Positions 1 to 10,674 of a DNA stretch of 64,000 bases are shown one piece after another. Within the stretch, counting starts at the first letter, position 1, and each line of letters opens with the position of its first letter. Below the pieces are notes generated by a model. The model did no database searches. It was not told the DNA's origin and saw only the letters and a program-made list of their open reading frames with translations. The translations under genes and the position numbers were made by a program. This stretch comes from an uncultured Erythrobacter sp. (lineage in GTDB: Bacteria; Pseudomonadota; Alphaproteobacteria; Sphingomonadales; Sphingomonadaceae), in NCBI GenBank assembly GCA_947501005.1, contig CANMTU010000001.1, positions 2,845,407 to 2,909,406 of the forward strand. Reading direction: 5' to 3'.

Positions 1-1261
1 CTTCGGCGCGATGGGCAATTGGGTGCGCATGGGCTTCGAGGCGCACGACCTGTCGCGCGATCCGGAAATCTACATTTCCACCGTCGTCAACAACCGCGCC
101 GACCGGGTGCCGCGCAGCCGGGTGTTCGCGCGCATCCTCGTGACCGACATCTCGGCCGACAGGCATTTCCTGATCGGCTCGAACATCGAGGGATTGCTGG
201 GCTTCATCGAGGAGGAATGGGCCGATCACGAACGCACGCTCACCCTGGGCGAGGAAGGCAAGGACCCGCTCGACCTGTTTGCCGCCTGGGCGAGGCGGCA
301 GCGCGTGCCCCTGCACAAGGCGGAGCTGACCGGCCTCCTTGGCGCGATGATCGGGGGCGTCGCCGGAGCGGTCGACCAAGGCGAGGTGGAGCGGGCCGTG
401 GCAAGCGGCGAGGAACAGGGTCTGTGCGAACGGCTGGCGCCTGGCCGCGCCGAGGCGATCCTCGCGCATTACCGCGAACGCGCCCGCTACCATGCAGAAT
501 ACGAAAAGTTGCGCGGCGCAATTTCCGCCGCCGCCCACCCGGCCGCGCATGACGGCGCGGTGCGCGCGTTCCTGCGCCGCGTCTTCATGGCCAGGATCGT
601 GCCGGTGCGCGATTACTACATCAAGGGCGAGCAGATCGTGCGGCTGGTGGCGCAGGCGACCCCGCCCGGCCTCGTCAACCGCATCATGGGGATGCAGAAC
701 ATCAAGGGGACGGGGCTCGACTTCGTCTATCGCTGGCAGGCCTGGGAAGCGGTCAGCAAGGCTTGCGACCAGGCGCTCGATCCCGACGAGGCGATTGCGG
801 CGAAAGGAATCGCCCTGCTGACCGGCTTTCAGGAATATGGCCGCCTGAGCGAAGCGCGGGTCCAGGCGACGGTGACGGAATTGCTCCAGCGCGCGAGCCT
901 GCCGCCGGGCGTCACCGCGGCGCAGATCGAGGCGATACCCGCGCGCCTCGCGGCGCAGATCGCGGCTATACCCGATGCGGCGCTCGGCAATTCGGGTGTG
1001 GGTGCGGGTGCGAGCCGGAAAGGCTGGGGTGAGCGGGCGCGCCTCTATGTCTTGGTCCTGCTGGAAGGCGTGCTCGACGGAGGCGATGCGGTCCGCCGCC
1101 GGCGCAAGGCCGACCGGATCTACGAGGCTTTGATCGCCGAACAGATCAGCAATCCGCGCGCCGCTCTCGAACTCAAGAAACTGACCGCGCGCCAGAAGGG
1201 CGGCTGGCTCGCCAACACCCTGGGCGATACGTTGGGGCGAATGCTGCCGCGCCGGGGGTGA
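1..1261 (+). CDS. PgsB/CapB-like Mur-ligase family protein, C-terminal part (5' end outside window)
   Basis: The reading frame is open from base 2, before the first ATG at 11, so this is the 3' part of a longer gene. The fragment opens with a segment containing VVNNRADRVPRSR, then a hydrophobic FLIGSNIEGL stretch. This resembles the C-terminal part of poly-gamma-glutamate synthase PgsB/CapB, where a NCRADR motif follows the Mur-ligase core. A long, mostly helical C-terminal extension of about 350 residues follows, which the short Bacillus enzyme lacks. If the match is right, the protein would be an ATP-dependent amide ligase for an extracellular polymer. The nucleotide-binding part is outside the window, so the function is tentative. 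Its stop codon directly abuts that of the convergent barrel gene. Confidence 0.5.
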   Translation, partial: FGAMGNWVRMGFEAHDLSRDPEIYISTVVNNRADRVPRSRVFARILVTDISADRHFLIGSNIEGLLGFIEEEWADHERTLTLGEEGKDPLDLFAAWARRQRVPLHKAELTGLLGAMIGGVAGAVDQGEVERAVASGEEQGLCERLAPGRAEAILAHYRERARYHAEYEKLRGAISAAAHPAAHDGAVRAFLRRVFMARIVPVRDYYIKGEQIVRLVAQATPPGLVNRIMGMQNIKGTGLDFVYRWQAWEAVSKACDQALDPDEAIAAKGIALLTGFQEYGRLSEARVQATVTELLQRASLPPGVTAAQIEAIPARLAAQIAAIPDAALGNSGVGAGASRKGWGERARLYVLVLLEGVLDGGDAVRRRRKADRIYEALIAEQISNPRAALELKKLTARQKGGWLANTLGDTLGRMLPRRG

Positions 1262-2179
1262 TCAAAAGCGGTAGCCGATGCGCAGGTCGAGATAGGGCGC
1301 GTCGCCCCGATAGCGCGCATCGTTCGACGTCCGGAACTGGTAGGCGGCGCGCAGCCGGGCCTTCAAACCGCTGAGCTTGCCGTAAGCGAGGCCGATTTCG
1401 GGTGCGACATAGCTGTCCTTGCGCCGCGCGGTCGCGAAATCCTGCACCGTAAGCCGTTCGTCGTATTCCCAGCTCTGCCATTCGACCTGCGGGCGCAGGC
1501 GCCACCGTTTCGCCCTGTCGAGCGGCACGCTGTAGCTCGCTCGCGCAATGTAGCGTTCGTAGCCGCGGCGCGAATCCTCGCTGTCGATATCCTCGGCGCG
1601 CAGGTCGAGCCGCGCCCAGTGCCACGATCCGAGGCGATAGGTATAGTCGCCGTCATAGCGCATGCCGTTGCCGGTCGCGGCGGTTGCCGCCTCGTATTCG
1701 CGGGCGCGGTACTGGGCGCTCGCGTGCAGGCGGTGGGGGCGGTTCTCATAGGCGAGGGCGAGGGCGACCGCGTCCTGATCCGTTCGCCGCGCCTCGAGCG
1801 TGGTGATGTCGTCCCAATGGCCGGCTGCCACGGAAAGCGTCACATCCGGGAGGATTTCGCGGGAGATTTCGGCGGCGGCGCGCAGGCTGGTGCGCCTCTC
1901 GCGCTCGTCATCAGTGAATTCGAAGATATCCGCGCCGAGATCGAATTGCACCGCCGTGCGGCCCGTACGCCAGACGAAGCCCGCATCGAACGCGGCCCTG
2001 CCGCCGCTCGCCTCGATACTGTCGCCATCGACCACCGCGCGGTCGCTATAGACGCCGCGCGCTTCGATTTCGGCATAGGGCTGGAACGTGTCTTGCGCCT
2101 GCAGCGGGATCGGCCCGGCCGCTCCCAAGGCGCCAGCCAGCATGGCGGCGAGGGCGGCGAGGCGCGTGCGAAACCTCAT
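1262..2179 (-). CDS. Predicted outer-membrane beta-barrel protein with signal peptide
   Basis: The 305-residue product starts with a cleavable signal peptide (residues 1-29, ending near LQAQ). The rest is made of alternating amphipathic strands rich in Y, R, D and W, and ends in a C-terminal aromatic (GYRF), the usual BAM recognition signature of outer-membrane barrels. No enzymatic motif is visible. The start overlaps the stop of the upstream REC-Hpt gene by 4 bp (ATGA), so the two are probably co-transcribed. The neighbouring PgsB-like gene suggests a role in an exported polymer, but that is inference. It could equally be a generic porin or surface barrel. Confidence 0.7.
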   Translation of the reverse strand: MRFRTRLAALAAMLAGALGAAGPIPLQAQDTFQPYAEIEARGVYSDRAVVDGDSIEASGGRAAFDAGFVWRTGRTAVQFDLGADIFEFTDDERERRTSLRAAAEISREILPDVTLSVAAGHWDDITTLEARRTDQDAVALALAYENRPHRLHASAQYRAREYEAATAATGNGMRYDGDYTYRLGSWHWARLDLRAEDIDSEDSRRGYERYIARASYSVPLDRAKRWRLRPQVEWQSWEYDERLTVQDFATARRKDSYVAPEIGLAYGKLSGLKARLRAAYQFRTSNDARYRGDAPYLDLRIGYRF

Positions 2180-2922
2180 GCCGCCGCCTTCAGCAATGCA
2201 TAGCTGCGCTCCACCGCCCGCCGGACGTCGCAGGGCAGGGCGCCGATCAACAGCGCCTCGCCCCGGGCGGCTGCATCGCTCAGGGATCCTTCGCCGAACG
2301 ATCCGGCGGTCCCGGCCAGCCTGTGGAGGTGGTCGCGCAGTTCCGCCGTCAAACCGGGGTGGTATTCCTTCGCCGCGCAGGCTTTTTCGAAATGCGCGAT
2401 TACCTCGCTCTTGCGCTGTTCGTAGCGGCGGCGCAGATCCGGCGCCGGAGGGTACGCGCCGCAGGGTCGCGCCACGACCGCGCGAGGCGCCCAGGTTTCG
2501 ATACAGGCCGCCAGCTTTGCCAGCGAGACGGGTTTTGCAAGGTGACCCTGCATGCCCGCCTCATGATAGTCGCGAACCTCCGCCGGGTCGCTCGCCGCCG
2601 TGAGCGCGACGATCGCCAGCGCGGCCTGCGTCACGCCGCCGGTGCGGATCCTGCGGGCGACCTCGGGGCCGGTCAGTCCCGGCATGACCGTGTCGAGCAG
2701 CAACAGGGTATAGGGCCGCCCGCGCGTGGCGGCCCGTTCGATGGCGACCACCGCGTCGAGCCCGTCCGCTACCCGATCAATCCCGTAACCCAGCCGCCTG
2801 ACCATCATGGCAATGAGGTCGCTTGCGATCGGGTTGTCCTCGGCCAGCAGGATGCGTGCGACCGGGTGCGTCCGAGGCTCGGATCGCTCGATTTCGGCAG
2901 GAAAGTGCGGCGCCGGGTCCAT
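2176..2922 (-). CDS. Response regulator receiver protein with C-terminal Hpt domain
   Basis: This is a 248-residue cytoplasmic phosphorelay protein. Residues 22-145 form a REC domain with the acidic pair E28/D29, phospho-acceptor D77 (in LLLLDTVMPG), T108 and K130. The C-terminal part (about 160-248) is helical and carries H200 in HRLAGTAG, the H-x-L-x-G signature of a histidine phosphotransfer domain. Phosphate could move between D77 and H200 or to an outside partner. No DNA-binding output domain is present and no histidine kinase is adjacent, so the partner kinase is unknown. It is translationally coupled (4-bp overlap) to the downstream outer-membrane barrel gene. Confidence 0.85.
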   Translation of the reverse strand: MDPAPHFPAEIERSEPRTHPVARILLAEDNPIASDLIAMMVRRLGYGIDRVADGLDAVVAIERAATRGRPYTLLLLDTVMPGLTGPEVARRIRTGGVTQAALAIVALTAASDPAEVRDYHEAGMQGHLAKPVSLAKLAACIETWAPRAVVARPCGAYPPAPDLRRRYEQRKSEVIAHFEKACAAKEYHPGLTAELRDHLHRLAGTAGSFGEGSLSDAAARGEALLIGALPCDVRRAVERSYALLKAAA

Positions 2923-2992
2923 GACCGCGCCGGATTACGAAGTGCAGGGTTAAGATCGGGCTAAGGCGGACCGCCCACCTTGCCCGGCCCCC

Positions 2993-3475
2993 TCAGATGC
3001 GGTCGGCCAGCATCCGGGCCACGGCTTCGATCCCGTCGCGATCCTCGGTATCGAACCGCCCCGTTCGCGGACTGTCGAGATCGATGACCGCGATCACCTC
3101 GCCCGCGCGAATCACCGGCACCACCAGTTCCGCCGCGCTTTCGGCATCGCAGGCGATATGCCCCGGAAAGGCGTGTACATCTTTCACCAGCTGGCTTTCG
3201 CCGCTCGCCGCCGCCGCGCCGCAGACCCCCTGGCCGACGGGTATGCGGATGCAGGCGGGTCGGCCGATGAACGGGCCGAGCACCAGTTCCCCTTCCACCA
3301 TGCGGTAGAAGCCGGACCAGTTGAGATCGGGCAGGAATTCCCACATCAGCGCCGCGACATTGGCCATGTTGGCGACGCCGTCGCGCTCGCCATCGGTCAG
3401 CGCGCGGGCGGCATCGAGCAATTGGCGATAGGCTTCGGGCTTGGGCGTATCGGCGGCGGGGCGGAAATCGAACAT
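2993..3475 (-). CDS. msrC: Free methionine-(R)-sulfoxide reductase (GAF domain, MsrC/fRMsr)
   Basis: The 160-residue protein is a single GAF domain. The conserved family blocks are present: GRPACIRIPVGQGVCG and DVHAFPGHIACD. The three cysteines used by fRMsr enzymes fall at C75, C85 and C109. The family reduces free L-methionine-(R)-sulfoxide in the cytoplasm with thioredoxin-type reductants. The length is typical. It stands alone, divergent from the dehydrogenase gene starting at 3553, with 70 bp separating it from the downstream REC-Hpt gene. A signalling GAF role is unlikely given the conserved cysteines. Confidence 0.88.
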   Translation of the reverse strand: MFDFRPAADTPKPEAYRQLLDAARALTDGERDGVANMANVAALMWEFLPDLNWSGFYRMVEGELVLGPFIGRPACIRIPVGQGVCGAAAASGESQLVKDVHAFPGHIACDAESAAELVVPVIRAGEVIAVIDLDSPRTGRFDTEDRDGIEAVARMLADRI

Positions 3476-3552
3476 GGCGGCGATGTAGCGCGGTGCGGCC
3501 CATGCGCAAGAGACGTTGCGGCCACGCCTCCGCTCGCTTACCAGACGAACCT

Positions 3553-5016
3553 ATGAGAACCGCGAAAAAGCTGGGCATCACCGTCCTCGTCATCCTGCTG
3601 GTCCTGGCCGTCGCCGGCTATTTCCTCACCCGCGGCGATACCGCCTCGATCCCGATCGACGAGGTGACCGGCACGGACCCGCGGTTGGACGAACCCGATG
3701 CCGAGATGTTTCCCACCGTGCGCATTGCGGAACCGGTCGGCTGGGCGGCCGACGAAGCGCCCGAGCCGGCGCCGGGGCTGACCGTCTCGCGCTTCGCCGA
3801 GGGGCTCGAGCATCCGCGCACCATTCACACCCTGCCCAATGGCGACGTGCTGGTTTCGCTGACCCGCGCGCCCAAGGGGGACGGGGATGGCGGCGGGATC
3901 CGGGCATGGATCGCGGGCCTGCTGATGGGCAAGGCCGGCGCCACCGGCCCCTCGCCCGACCAGGTCGTCCTCCTGCGCGACCGCGACGGCGACGGGCGGG
4001 CCGATGTCAAACAAGTCATCGTCGACGATCTCGCCTCTCCCTCGGGCCTCGCGTGGAATGACGGCACGCTCTATATCGCGAACCACGACGCGGTGCTGGC
4101 CTATCCCTACGAACTGGGCGCGGCACGGGTCGGCGGCCCGCCGCGCAAGATCACCGATCTGGCGGGCGGCGGCAATCACTGGATGCGCAACCTTGAACTC
4201 AGCCCCGACGGTTCGGCTTTGTATGTCGCTGTCGGTTCCGCCAGCAATATCGCCGAGAACGGGTTGGAGGCGGAGGAAGGGCGCGCCCTGATCTGGGAGA
4301 TCGACCTTGCCACCGGCCGGCGCCGGCAATTGGCGGGCGGGTTGCGCAATCCCAACGGCCTCGATTTCAGCCCGTGGTCGGGCGAATTGTGGACCACCGT
4401 GAACGAGCGCGACATGCTCGGTTCCGACCTCGTGCCGGATTATCTCACCAACGTGCCTTTGGGGGCGCAATATGGCTGGCCTTGGGTCTATTGGGGCGAC
4501 ACGTACGACCGGCGGGTCGAGTATGACATTCCCGATTACATCAATTACGTCCGCCGGCCCGAATATGCGCTCGGCCCGCATGTCGCGGCGCTGGGCTTCG
4601 TCTTCACCCGCGAAGGGGCGCGGATGGGCGAGCGTTTCGCCAACGGCGCGTTCGTCGCCCGGCACGGTTCGTGGAACCGCAAGCCGCCCTCGGGCTACGA
4701 CGTCGTCTATGTCCCCTTCGACGAGCGCGGCAACCCGGTGGGGCAGCCGGTTCCCGTCCTCTCCGGCTTCCTGACGGGCGAGGGCACGACGCGCGGCCGC
4801 CCGACCTGGGTGGACTGGGCGCGCGACGGGGCGCTGCTGGTGAGCGACGATACGGCCGGGGTCATCTGGCGCGCGATCGACGCCGATGCCGCACCAACCG
4901 GGGCGATCGAACGGGTCCGCAGCCGCTCGCTCCCCCCGCAACGCGAATTGCGCGGGCAGCAGGCGGTGTTCGGCGAGGACGATTACGCGCGCGAAGTGAC
5001 CGCGCCGCAACCCTAG
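3553..5016 (+). CDS. Membrane-anchored sorbosone/PQQ-type sugar dehydrogenase family protein
   Basis: The 487-residue product begins with a signal or anchor helix (residues 8-22, GITVLVILLVLAVAGYFL) followed by a periplasmic six-bladed propeller of the glucose/sorbosone dehydrogenase family. Visible family features are HPRTIHTLPNGDVLV, GNHWMRNLELSPDG, LRNPNGLDFSP, YGWPWVYWGD and ARHGSWNR. I start at ATG 3553, where the signal helix begins; an in-frame ATG at 3493 would add 20 polar residues before it. Such proteins oxidise sugars or related aldoses with PQQ or related cofactors, but the substrate cannot be read from sequence. It converges on the acyl-CoA dehydrogenase gene with 7 bp between stops. 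Confidence 0.82.
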   Translation: MRTAKKLGITVLVILLVLAVAGYFLTRGDTASIPIDEVTGTDPRLDEPDAEMFPTVRIAEPVGWAADEAPEPAPGLTVSRFAEGLEHPRTIHTLPNGDVLVSLTRAPKGDGDGGGIRAWIAGLLMGKAGATGPSPDQVVLLRDRDGDGRADVKQVIVDDLASPSGLAWNDGTLYIANHDAVLAYPYELGAARVGGPPRKITDLAGGGNHWMRNLELSPDGSALYVAVGSASNIAENGLEAEEGRALIWEIDLATGRRRQLAGGLRNPNGLDFSPWSGELWTTVNERDMLGSDLVPDYLTNVPLGAQYGWPWVYWGDTYDRRVEYDIPDYINYVRRPEYALGPHVAALGFVFTREGARMGERFANGAFVARHGSWNRKPPSGYDVVYVPFDERGNPVGQPVPVLSGFLTGEGTTRGRPTWVDWARDGALLVSDDTAGVIWRAIDADAAPTGAIERVRSRSLPPQRELRGQQAVFGEDDYAREVTAPQP

Positions 5017-5023
5017 CCGCGCG

Positions 5024-6766
<1,743 letters not shown>

Positions 6767-6813
6767 GGGGCATTCCTCTTGGCTTTGCGTGCCTCCAGAT
6801 ATAGCGCGCGGGC

Positions 6814-7776
6814 ATGGGCGGCAACTACGCTACGGAAACGGTTCGGGCCGATGGGCAAGGGATTGCGCGGGCGGCACGAATCCTGCGCAATGGCGGCCTG
6901 GTCGCGGTGCCAACCGAGACGGTCTACGGCCTCGCCGCCCGGGCCGACAGCGATGCGGCCGTGGCACGGATTTACGAAGCAAAGGGCCGCCCGAGCTTCA
7001 ATCCGCTGATCGTGCACGTACGCGATATTGGGCAGGCGAAGGAGCTCGCCCAATGGTCGGACGGGGCGGCGGAGGCGGCGTCGCGGTTCTGGCCGGGTCC
7101 GCTGACCCTTGTCCTGCCGCGCCGGCCGGAGGCGCTGCTGGCGCCGGCGGTGACCGCCGGCCTGCCGACCGTCGCGCTGCGCTGCCCGGCGCATCCGGTG
7201 ATGCAGGCATTGCTGTCGCAGTGCGATTTCCCCGTCGCGGCCCCGTCAGCGAACCGAAGCGGTTTCGTGAGCCCGACAACGGCGGCGCATGTGCGTGCCA
7301 CCCTCGACGGGAGGATCGACCTCGTTCTCGACGCCGGGGAGCCATGCGCGCAAGGGCTGGAATCGACGATCCTCGCGATTCGCGGCAGCGGCGCGTGGGA
7401 GGTCCTGCGCCCCGGTCCGCTGACGATCGAGGAGCTAGGCGGGGTGCCGTCCGGCGCTCCGTCCGCTGGCGCCGATGCGGGCATCGAGGCGCCGGGCCAG
7501 ATTGCCAGCCATTATGCGCCGGGCAAACCCGTTCGCCTCAACGCCGAAGAAGTTGCGGCAGACGACTTCGTGATCGGGTTCGGGGCAATGGCCGGCGATT
7601 GCACCCTGTCGGCCAGCGGCGACCTGGCCGAAGCGGCGCGCCGGCTCTACCAATGTCTTCACGAAGGGGCAGCATCGGGCAAGCCGCGCATCGCCGTCGC
7701 GCCGATCCCCGGGGAGGGCATCGGCATCGCCATCAACGACCGCCTGCGCCGCGCCGCGACCCCGCCCGGTCATTGA
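6814..7776 (+). CDS. tsaC: L-threonylcarbamoyladenylate synthase (TsaC/Sua5)
   Basis: The 320-residue protein has the YrdC/Sua5 fold at residues 15-200, with VPTETVYGLAARA and the KGRPSFNPLIVHV loop that binds threonine and ATP, then a C-terminal Sua5 domain including the GQIASHYAPGKP linker. It makes threonylcarbamoyl-AMP from Thr, bicarbonate and ATP, the first step of t6A37 formation in ANN-decoding tRNAs. The length matches the longer Sua5 form rather than the short TsaC form. Its last 7 bases overlap the 3' end of the convergent lipoprotein gene. Confidence 0.93.
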   Translation: MGGNYATETVRADGQGIARAARILRNGGLVAVPTETVYGLAARADSDAAVARIYEAKGRPSFNPLIVHVRDIGQAKELAQWSDGAAEAASRFWPGPLTLVLPRRPEALLAPAVTAGLPTVALRCPAHPVMQALLSQCDFPVAAPSANRSGFVSPTTAAHVRATLDGRIDLVLDAGEPCAQGLESTILAIRGSGAWEVLRPGPLTIEELGGVPSGAPSAGADAGIEAPGQIASHYAPGKPVRLNAEEVAADDFVIGFGAMAGDCTLSASGDLAEAARRLYQCLHEGAASGKPRIAVAPIPGEGIGIAINDRLRRAATPPGH

Positions 7777-8102
7777 TCGCGGGGCGCGCGCGGCAGGGTC
7801 GGGATGATCTGCTGCATCTCGGCATAGATGTTCTGCGCCCGGTCGCAGGCGCGGCGATTGCCTTCCTCGCAATCGTCCATCGCCCGCCCGTATTCCCGCT
7901 CGAGCCGGCCGAGCCGTTCTTCCTGCTTGCGCATTTCGCGCCCGCGCTTCTCGTCCCGCTCCGACTGGCTGGTGGTGATCATGTCGACCCCCTTGCCCGC
8001 TGCGCGAACCGGCAGGGTTGCGACATCGACCATCGCCTTGGCAAGGCACCCCGACAGCATCAGGGCGGTTATCGGCATCAACAGCAAGGCATGGCGGCGC
8101 AT
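7770..8102 (-). CDS. Small putative lipoprotein with coiled-coil segment
   Basis: The 110-residue product has a short signal sequence and a lipobox (LSGC, lipidated Cys about residue 19), followed by a charged helical segment (residues 48-85, many E/R/K) that could form a coiled coil. Two further cysteines (DDCEEGNRRACDRAQ) resemble spacing seen in small Sel1-like or DUF envelope proteins but give no function. It overlaps tsaC by 7 bp tail to tail. I do not recognise the family; it is probably a periplasm-facing lipoprotein. Confidence 0.7.
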   Translation of the reverse strand: MRRHALLLMPITALMLSGCLAKAMVDVATLPVRAAGKGVDMITTSQSERDEKRGREMRKQEERLGRLEREYGRAMDDCEEGNRRACDRAQNIYAEMQQIIPTLPRAPRDQ

Positions 8103-8150
8103 GGCGATTCTCCTCGAACGCTGCTTACGCCGCGATGTGTGAGAGGTCGA

Positions 8151-8879
8151 TTAATTGCCGGCCGGGCCGCAGGTCACATCGCCCGAGCCCGCCCGGCTGA
8201 CCGAACAGCGCGCCGTGCCGATCACGCGCACGTCGCCCGAACCCGCGATACTGGCGGAAACCTGCCCGTCGGATGCGAAAGCGGCATCGCCCGATCCGGA
8301 GATCGCGACGCTGGCATTGTCGGCCTCGAGATCCGCCATCGCCGCATTGCCGGAGCCGGATATGTTCAGGTCGAGCTGGCGAACCGCGCCAGCTGTTTCG
8401 AGCATGCCGCTGCCCGCGATGTTGACCGCCAGGCGCTCCCCCTCGACCCGGCCGACGCGCATGCTGCCCGAGCCGCCAATGTCGAGCGCGGCATCGCCGG
8501 ACAGGCGATCGGCCTCGATCCGGCCCGATCCTCCCAGCGCAAGCCGCTCGACCACGGGGGCGGTGACGCGCACGACCGCATTGCCGCGCGAGGGGCCCGG
8601 TTCACGGCCGATGCCGAGCGTGCCGTCTGCAAAAGTGAAGCGCAGGGCGTCGACAGCCTCCTGATCGCCGGACACCGCGATATCGAAGGGCGCGCCGGAA
8701 GTGACGATCACCCGGTCCGACCCGCGCAGCGCCACCGCAGTCGGGGCAGGGCCGCTCCGGTCGAGCTGCGCCAGCGGCACGCCGCCATTGCCGCCATAAT
8801 TCTGCATGTCGATCCCGCAGGCGCCGAGCAACAGGGCGCCTGAGAGGAGTGCGGCACGGGCGGCATAGTTCAGGATCAT
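8151..8879 (-). CDS. DUF2807 (GIN domain) lipoprotein
   Basis: This 242-residue protein starts at ATG 8879, which has a GGGAG ribosome site 8-10 bases upstream; longer in-frame openings lack one. It has a lipobox signal (LLLGACG) and then a right-handed beta-helix of repeated G-S-G turns: LGGSGRIEA, IGGSGSMRV, IAGSGMLET, ISGSGNAAM, ISGSGDAAF, IAGSGDVRV, RAGSGDVTC. This is the head GIN/DUF2807 family, of unknown function, often found in envelope-stress settings. The repeat period is 16-20 residues. It would sit in the periplasm or at the outer membrane. Confidence 0.85.
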   Translation of the reverse strand: MILNYAARAALLSGALLLGACGIDMQNYGGNGGVPLAQLDRSGPAPTAVALRGSDRVIVTSGAPFDIAVSGDQEAVDALRFTFADGTLGIGREPGPSRGNAVVRVTAPVVERLALGGSGRIEADRLSGDAALDIGGSGSMRVGRVEGERLAVNIAGSGMLETAGAVRQLDLNISGSGNAAMADLEADNASVAISGSGDAAFASDGQVSASIAGSGDVRVIGTARCSVSRAGSGDVTCGPAGN

Positions 8880-8939
8880 CGCGAAGCTCCCACTGTGTCG
8901 TAGGAGACTAATACACCGCGATGCCGTGTGCAAGACGAG

Positions 8940-8969
8940 AAAAAGGCCGCCCCGGTTATCGGGACGGCC
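8940..8969 (-). terminator. Intrinsic terminator of carD
   Basis: A 10-position stem (8945-8954 with 8960-8969, one C-A mismatch, 5-base loop) is followed on the minus strand by a run of five T (complement of 8940-8944). It lies 43 bp after the carD stop and before the GIN-domain gene, so it should end carD transcription. Confidence 0.75.
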
Positions 8970-9012
8970 GTTCGTGAACGCGTCTGTTCGTGAGGCGCGG
9001 CGCCTCGTTCGC

Positions 9013-9546
9013 TCAGGCTTCTTCGTCGTTGTCGTAATATTGCGGGGCGTGTTCGCGCAGCACATCAAGGATTTTCTCGAGCGCGGTCGCCTCGTCGGTC
9101 TTTTCCATGGCGGCCAGTTCGCGTGCGAGCCGGCTGGACGCGGCTTCGAAGATCTGCCGCTCGGAATAGCTCTGTTCGGGCTGATCGTCGGGCCGGAACA
9201 GGTCGCGCGTGACCTCGGCGATCAGGACGATTTCGCCCGAATTGATCTTGGCTTCGTATTCCTGCGCCCGGCGGCTCCACATGGTGCGCTTGACCTTGGG
9301 CTTGCCCTTCAGCGTTTCCATCGCCTCCTTCAGCGTCTTGTCGCTGGAGAGCTTGCGCATGCCGATGGATTCGACCTTGTTGACCGGAACGCGCAGCGTC
9401 ATCCGCTCTTTCTCGAACCGCAGCACGTAGAGTTCGAGCTGCATTCCGGCGATTTCCTCGCTCTGCAACTCGATCACACGGCCGACGCCGTGCTTGGGGT
9501 ATACAACGTAATCACCGACATCGAAGGCGTCTGGCTGGGTCGCCAT
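9013..9546 (-). CDS. carD: CarD family transcriptional regulator
   Basis: The 177-residue protein has the CarD/TRCF RNA-polymerase-interacting domain at residues 6-70 (GDYVVYPKHGVGRVI) and a helical C-terminal DNA-binding part with the family block WSRRAQEYEAKINSG. CarD-type proteins bind the RNAP beta subunit and stabilise open promoter complexes, especially at rRNA promoters. The start at 9546 (MATQPDAF) is supported by an AAAGGA ribosome site about 8 bases upstream. An upstream in-frame extension of 46 residues is rich in Cys and has no family support. It stands alone and is closed by the terminator at 8940-8969. Confidence 0.93.
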   Translation of the reverse strand: MATQPDAFDVGDYVVYPKHGVGRVIELQSEEIAGMQLELYVLRFEKERMTLRVPVNKVESIGMRKLSSDKTLKEAMETLKGKPKVKRTMWSRRAQEYEAKINSGEIVLIAEVTRDLFRPDDQPEQSYSERQIFEAASSRLARELAAMEKTDEATALEKILDVLREHAPQYYDNDEEA

Positions 9547-9762
9547 GCAGTAAATCCTTTCGTCCGGACAAGGCTCGCAAAGACAAGGTATGAGGCAGCG
9601 CATCCGCGCCGGGCGGGTGCCGTCAGATCCTGAAAGTAAGCGGTGAGCCTGCCCTTTCAACACAATATCCCTGCATGGGAGCAAACCACCGCAGGAGCGG
9701 TATCATATAGCACAGGTTAAGTAATATTGCGAGTCGCTGAAACGAACCGCCACTGCGCACCG

Positions 9763-10647
9763 TCAACCGACCGACAAGCCCCTGTATCCGGGCCGGTGAT
9801 CGCCCCAGGCGGCATTCAGTTCCGATCCGAACAGCATGACATAGGCCGAGAAATAGAGCCACGTCAGCAGGACGACAACCGCGCTGAGCGAGCCGTAGGT
9901 CGCGTTGTAATTGCCGAATTGCGAGACGTAGATCCCGAACCCCAATGTCAGCAACAGCCATCCGATCGCCGCGAAGATCGCTCCGGGAAGCACGGTCTTC
10001 CACCCCGGCGCCTCGCGGTTCGGGGCGTAGCGGTACAGGGCCGCCGAACCGACGATGCCCCCTGCAAGCGTCGCCAGATAGGTAATGCCCGAACTGGTAA
10101 CCGCCAACGCCGGCGGCAGCAGGGCGGTGAATGCGGTCAACGCTGCGATGGCGCCGAAGGCCACGATCACGCCGACGATGCCGCATACGGTAATGATCAG
10201 GGCGACCGCATTGGCCCGCAGGAAACTGCGCGCCTCGGCCACGCCATAGGCGATGTTGAGCGCGGTAAGGATCGAGCCCGCCCCGTTCCGCGCGCCGAAC
10301 AGCGCGATCCCCAGCGCGACGAGCAGGCCGATCCCCTTCTTGCCGCCCGAGGTTGCGACGACGTTTTCGAGCTGGTCGGCGAACAGTTCGGCGGCGCTGG
10401 CCGGCATGACCGAAGACAGCCGGCCGATATCGGCCGCGACCCGCGCCCCGTCCGCCACGAGGCCGTAGATCAGGACCGTCGCCGCCAGCAGGGGGACGAT
10501 CGAGAGGAAGACGTAGAACGCGACGCCGGCAGAAGCGATTGCGATGTTATTGCGGCCCGAGCGGCCCACGGCATCGGAGATGATATGCCAACCAAACCTG
10601 GCACCACCGGTCACGCTGGCGCGGTAGGAATGGCCCTCATCCGTCAT
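9763..10647 (-). CDS. YihY/BrkB family inner-membrane protein (first copy)
   Basis: The 294-residue protein has six predicted membrane segments and the family blocks AGVAFYVFLSIVPLL, ALFGARNGAGSILTALNIAYG, APNREAPGW and TWLYFSAYVMLFGSELNA. The BrkB/YihY family (once mis-named ribonuclease BN) is widespread and its transport activity is unproven. A second, more distant member lies at 38442-39464. The gene ends 216 bp before carD; that gap holds nothing I recognise beyond the carD promoter and leader. Confidence 0.9.
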   Translation of the reverse strand: MTDEGHSYRASVTGGARFGWHIISDAVGRSGRNNIAIASAGVAFYVFLSIVPLLAATVLIYGLVADGARVAADIGRLSSVMPASAAELFADQLENVVATSGGKKGIGLLVALGIALFGARNGAGSILTALNIAYGVAEARSFLRANAVALIITVCGIVGVIVAFGAIAALTAFTALLPPALAVTSSGITYLATLAGGIVGSAALYRYAPNREAPGWKTVLPGAIFAAIGWLLLTLGFGIYVSQFGNYNATYGSLSAVVVLLTWLYFSAYVMLFGSELNAAWGDHRPGYRGLSVG

Positions 10648-10674
10648 GGGGTTGGGCGTGACGGGGTCGGGACG

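Noticed and set aside
6789..8843. 684-codon open frame on the plus strand
   Set aside because: It runs across tsaC, the lipoprotein and the GIN-domain gene in a non-coding frame with R/A/G-biased composition.
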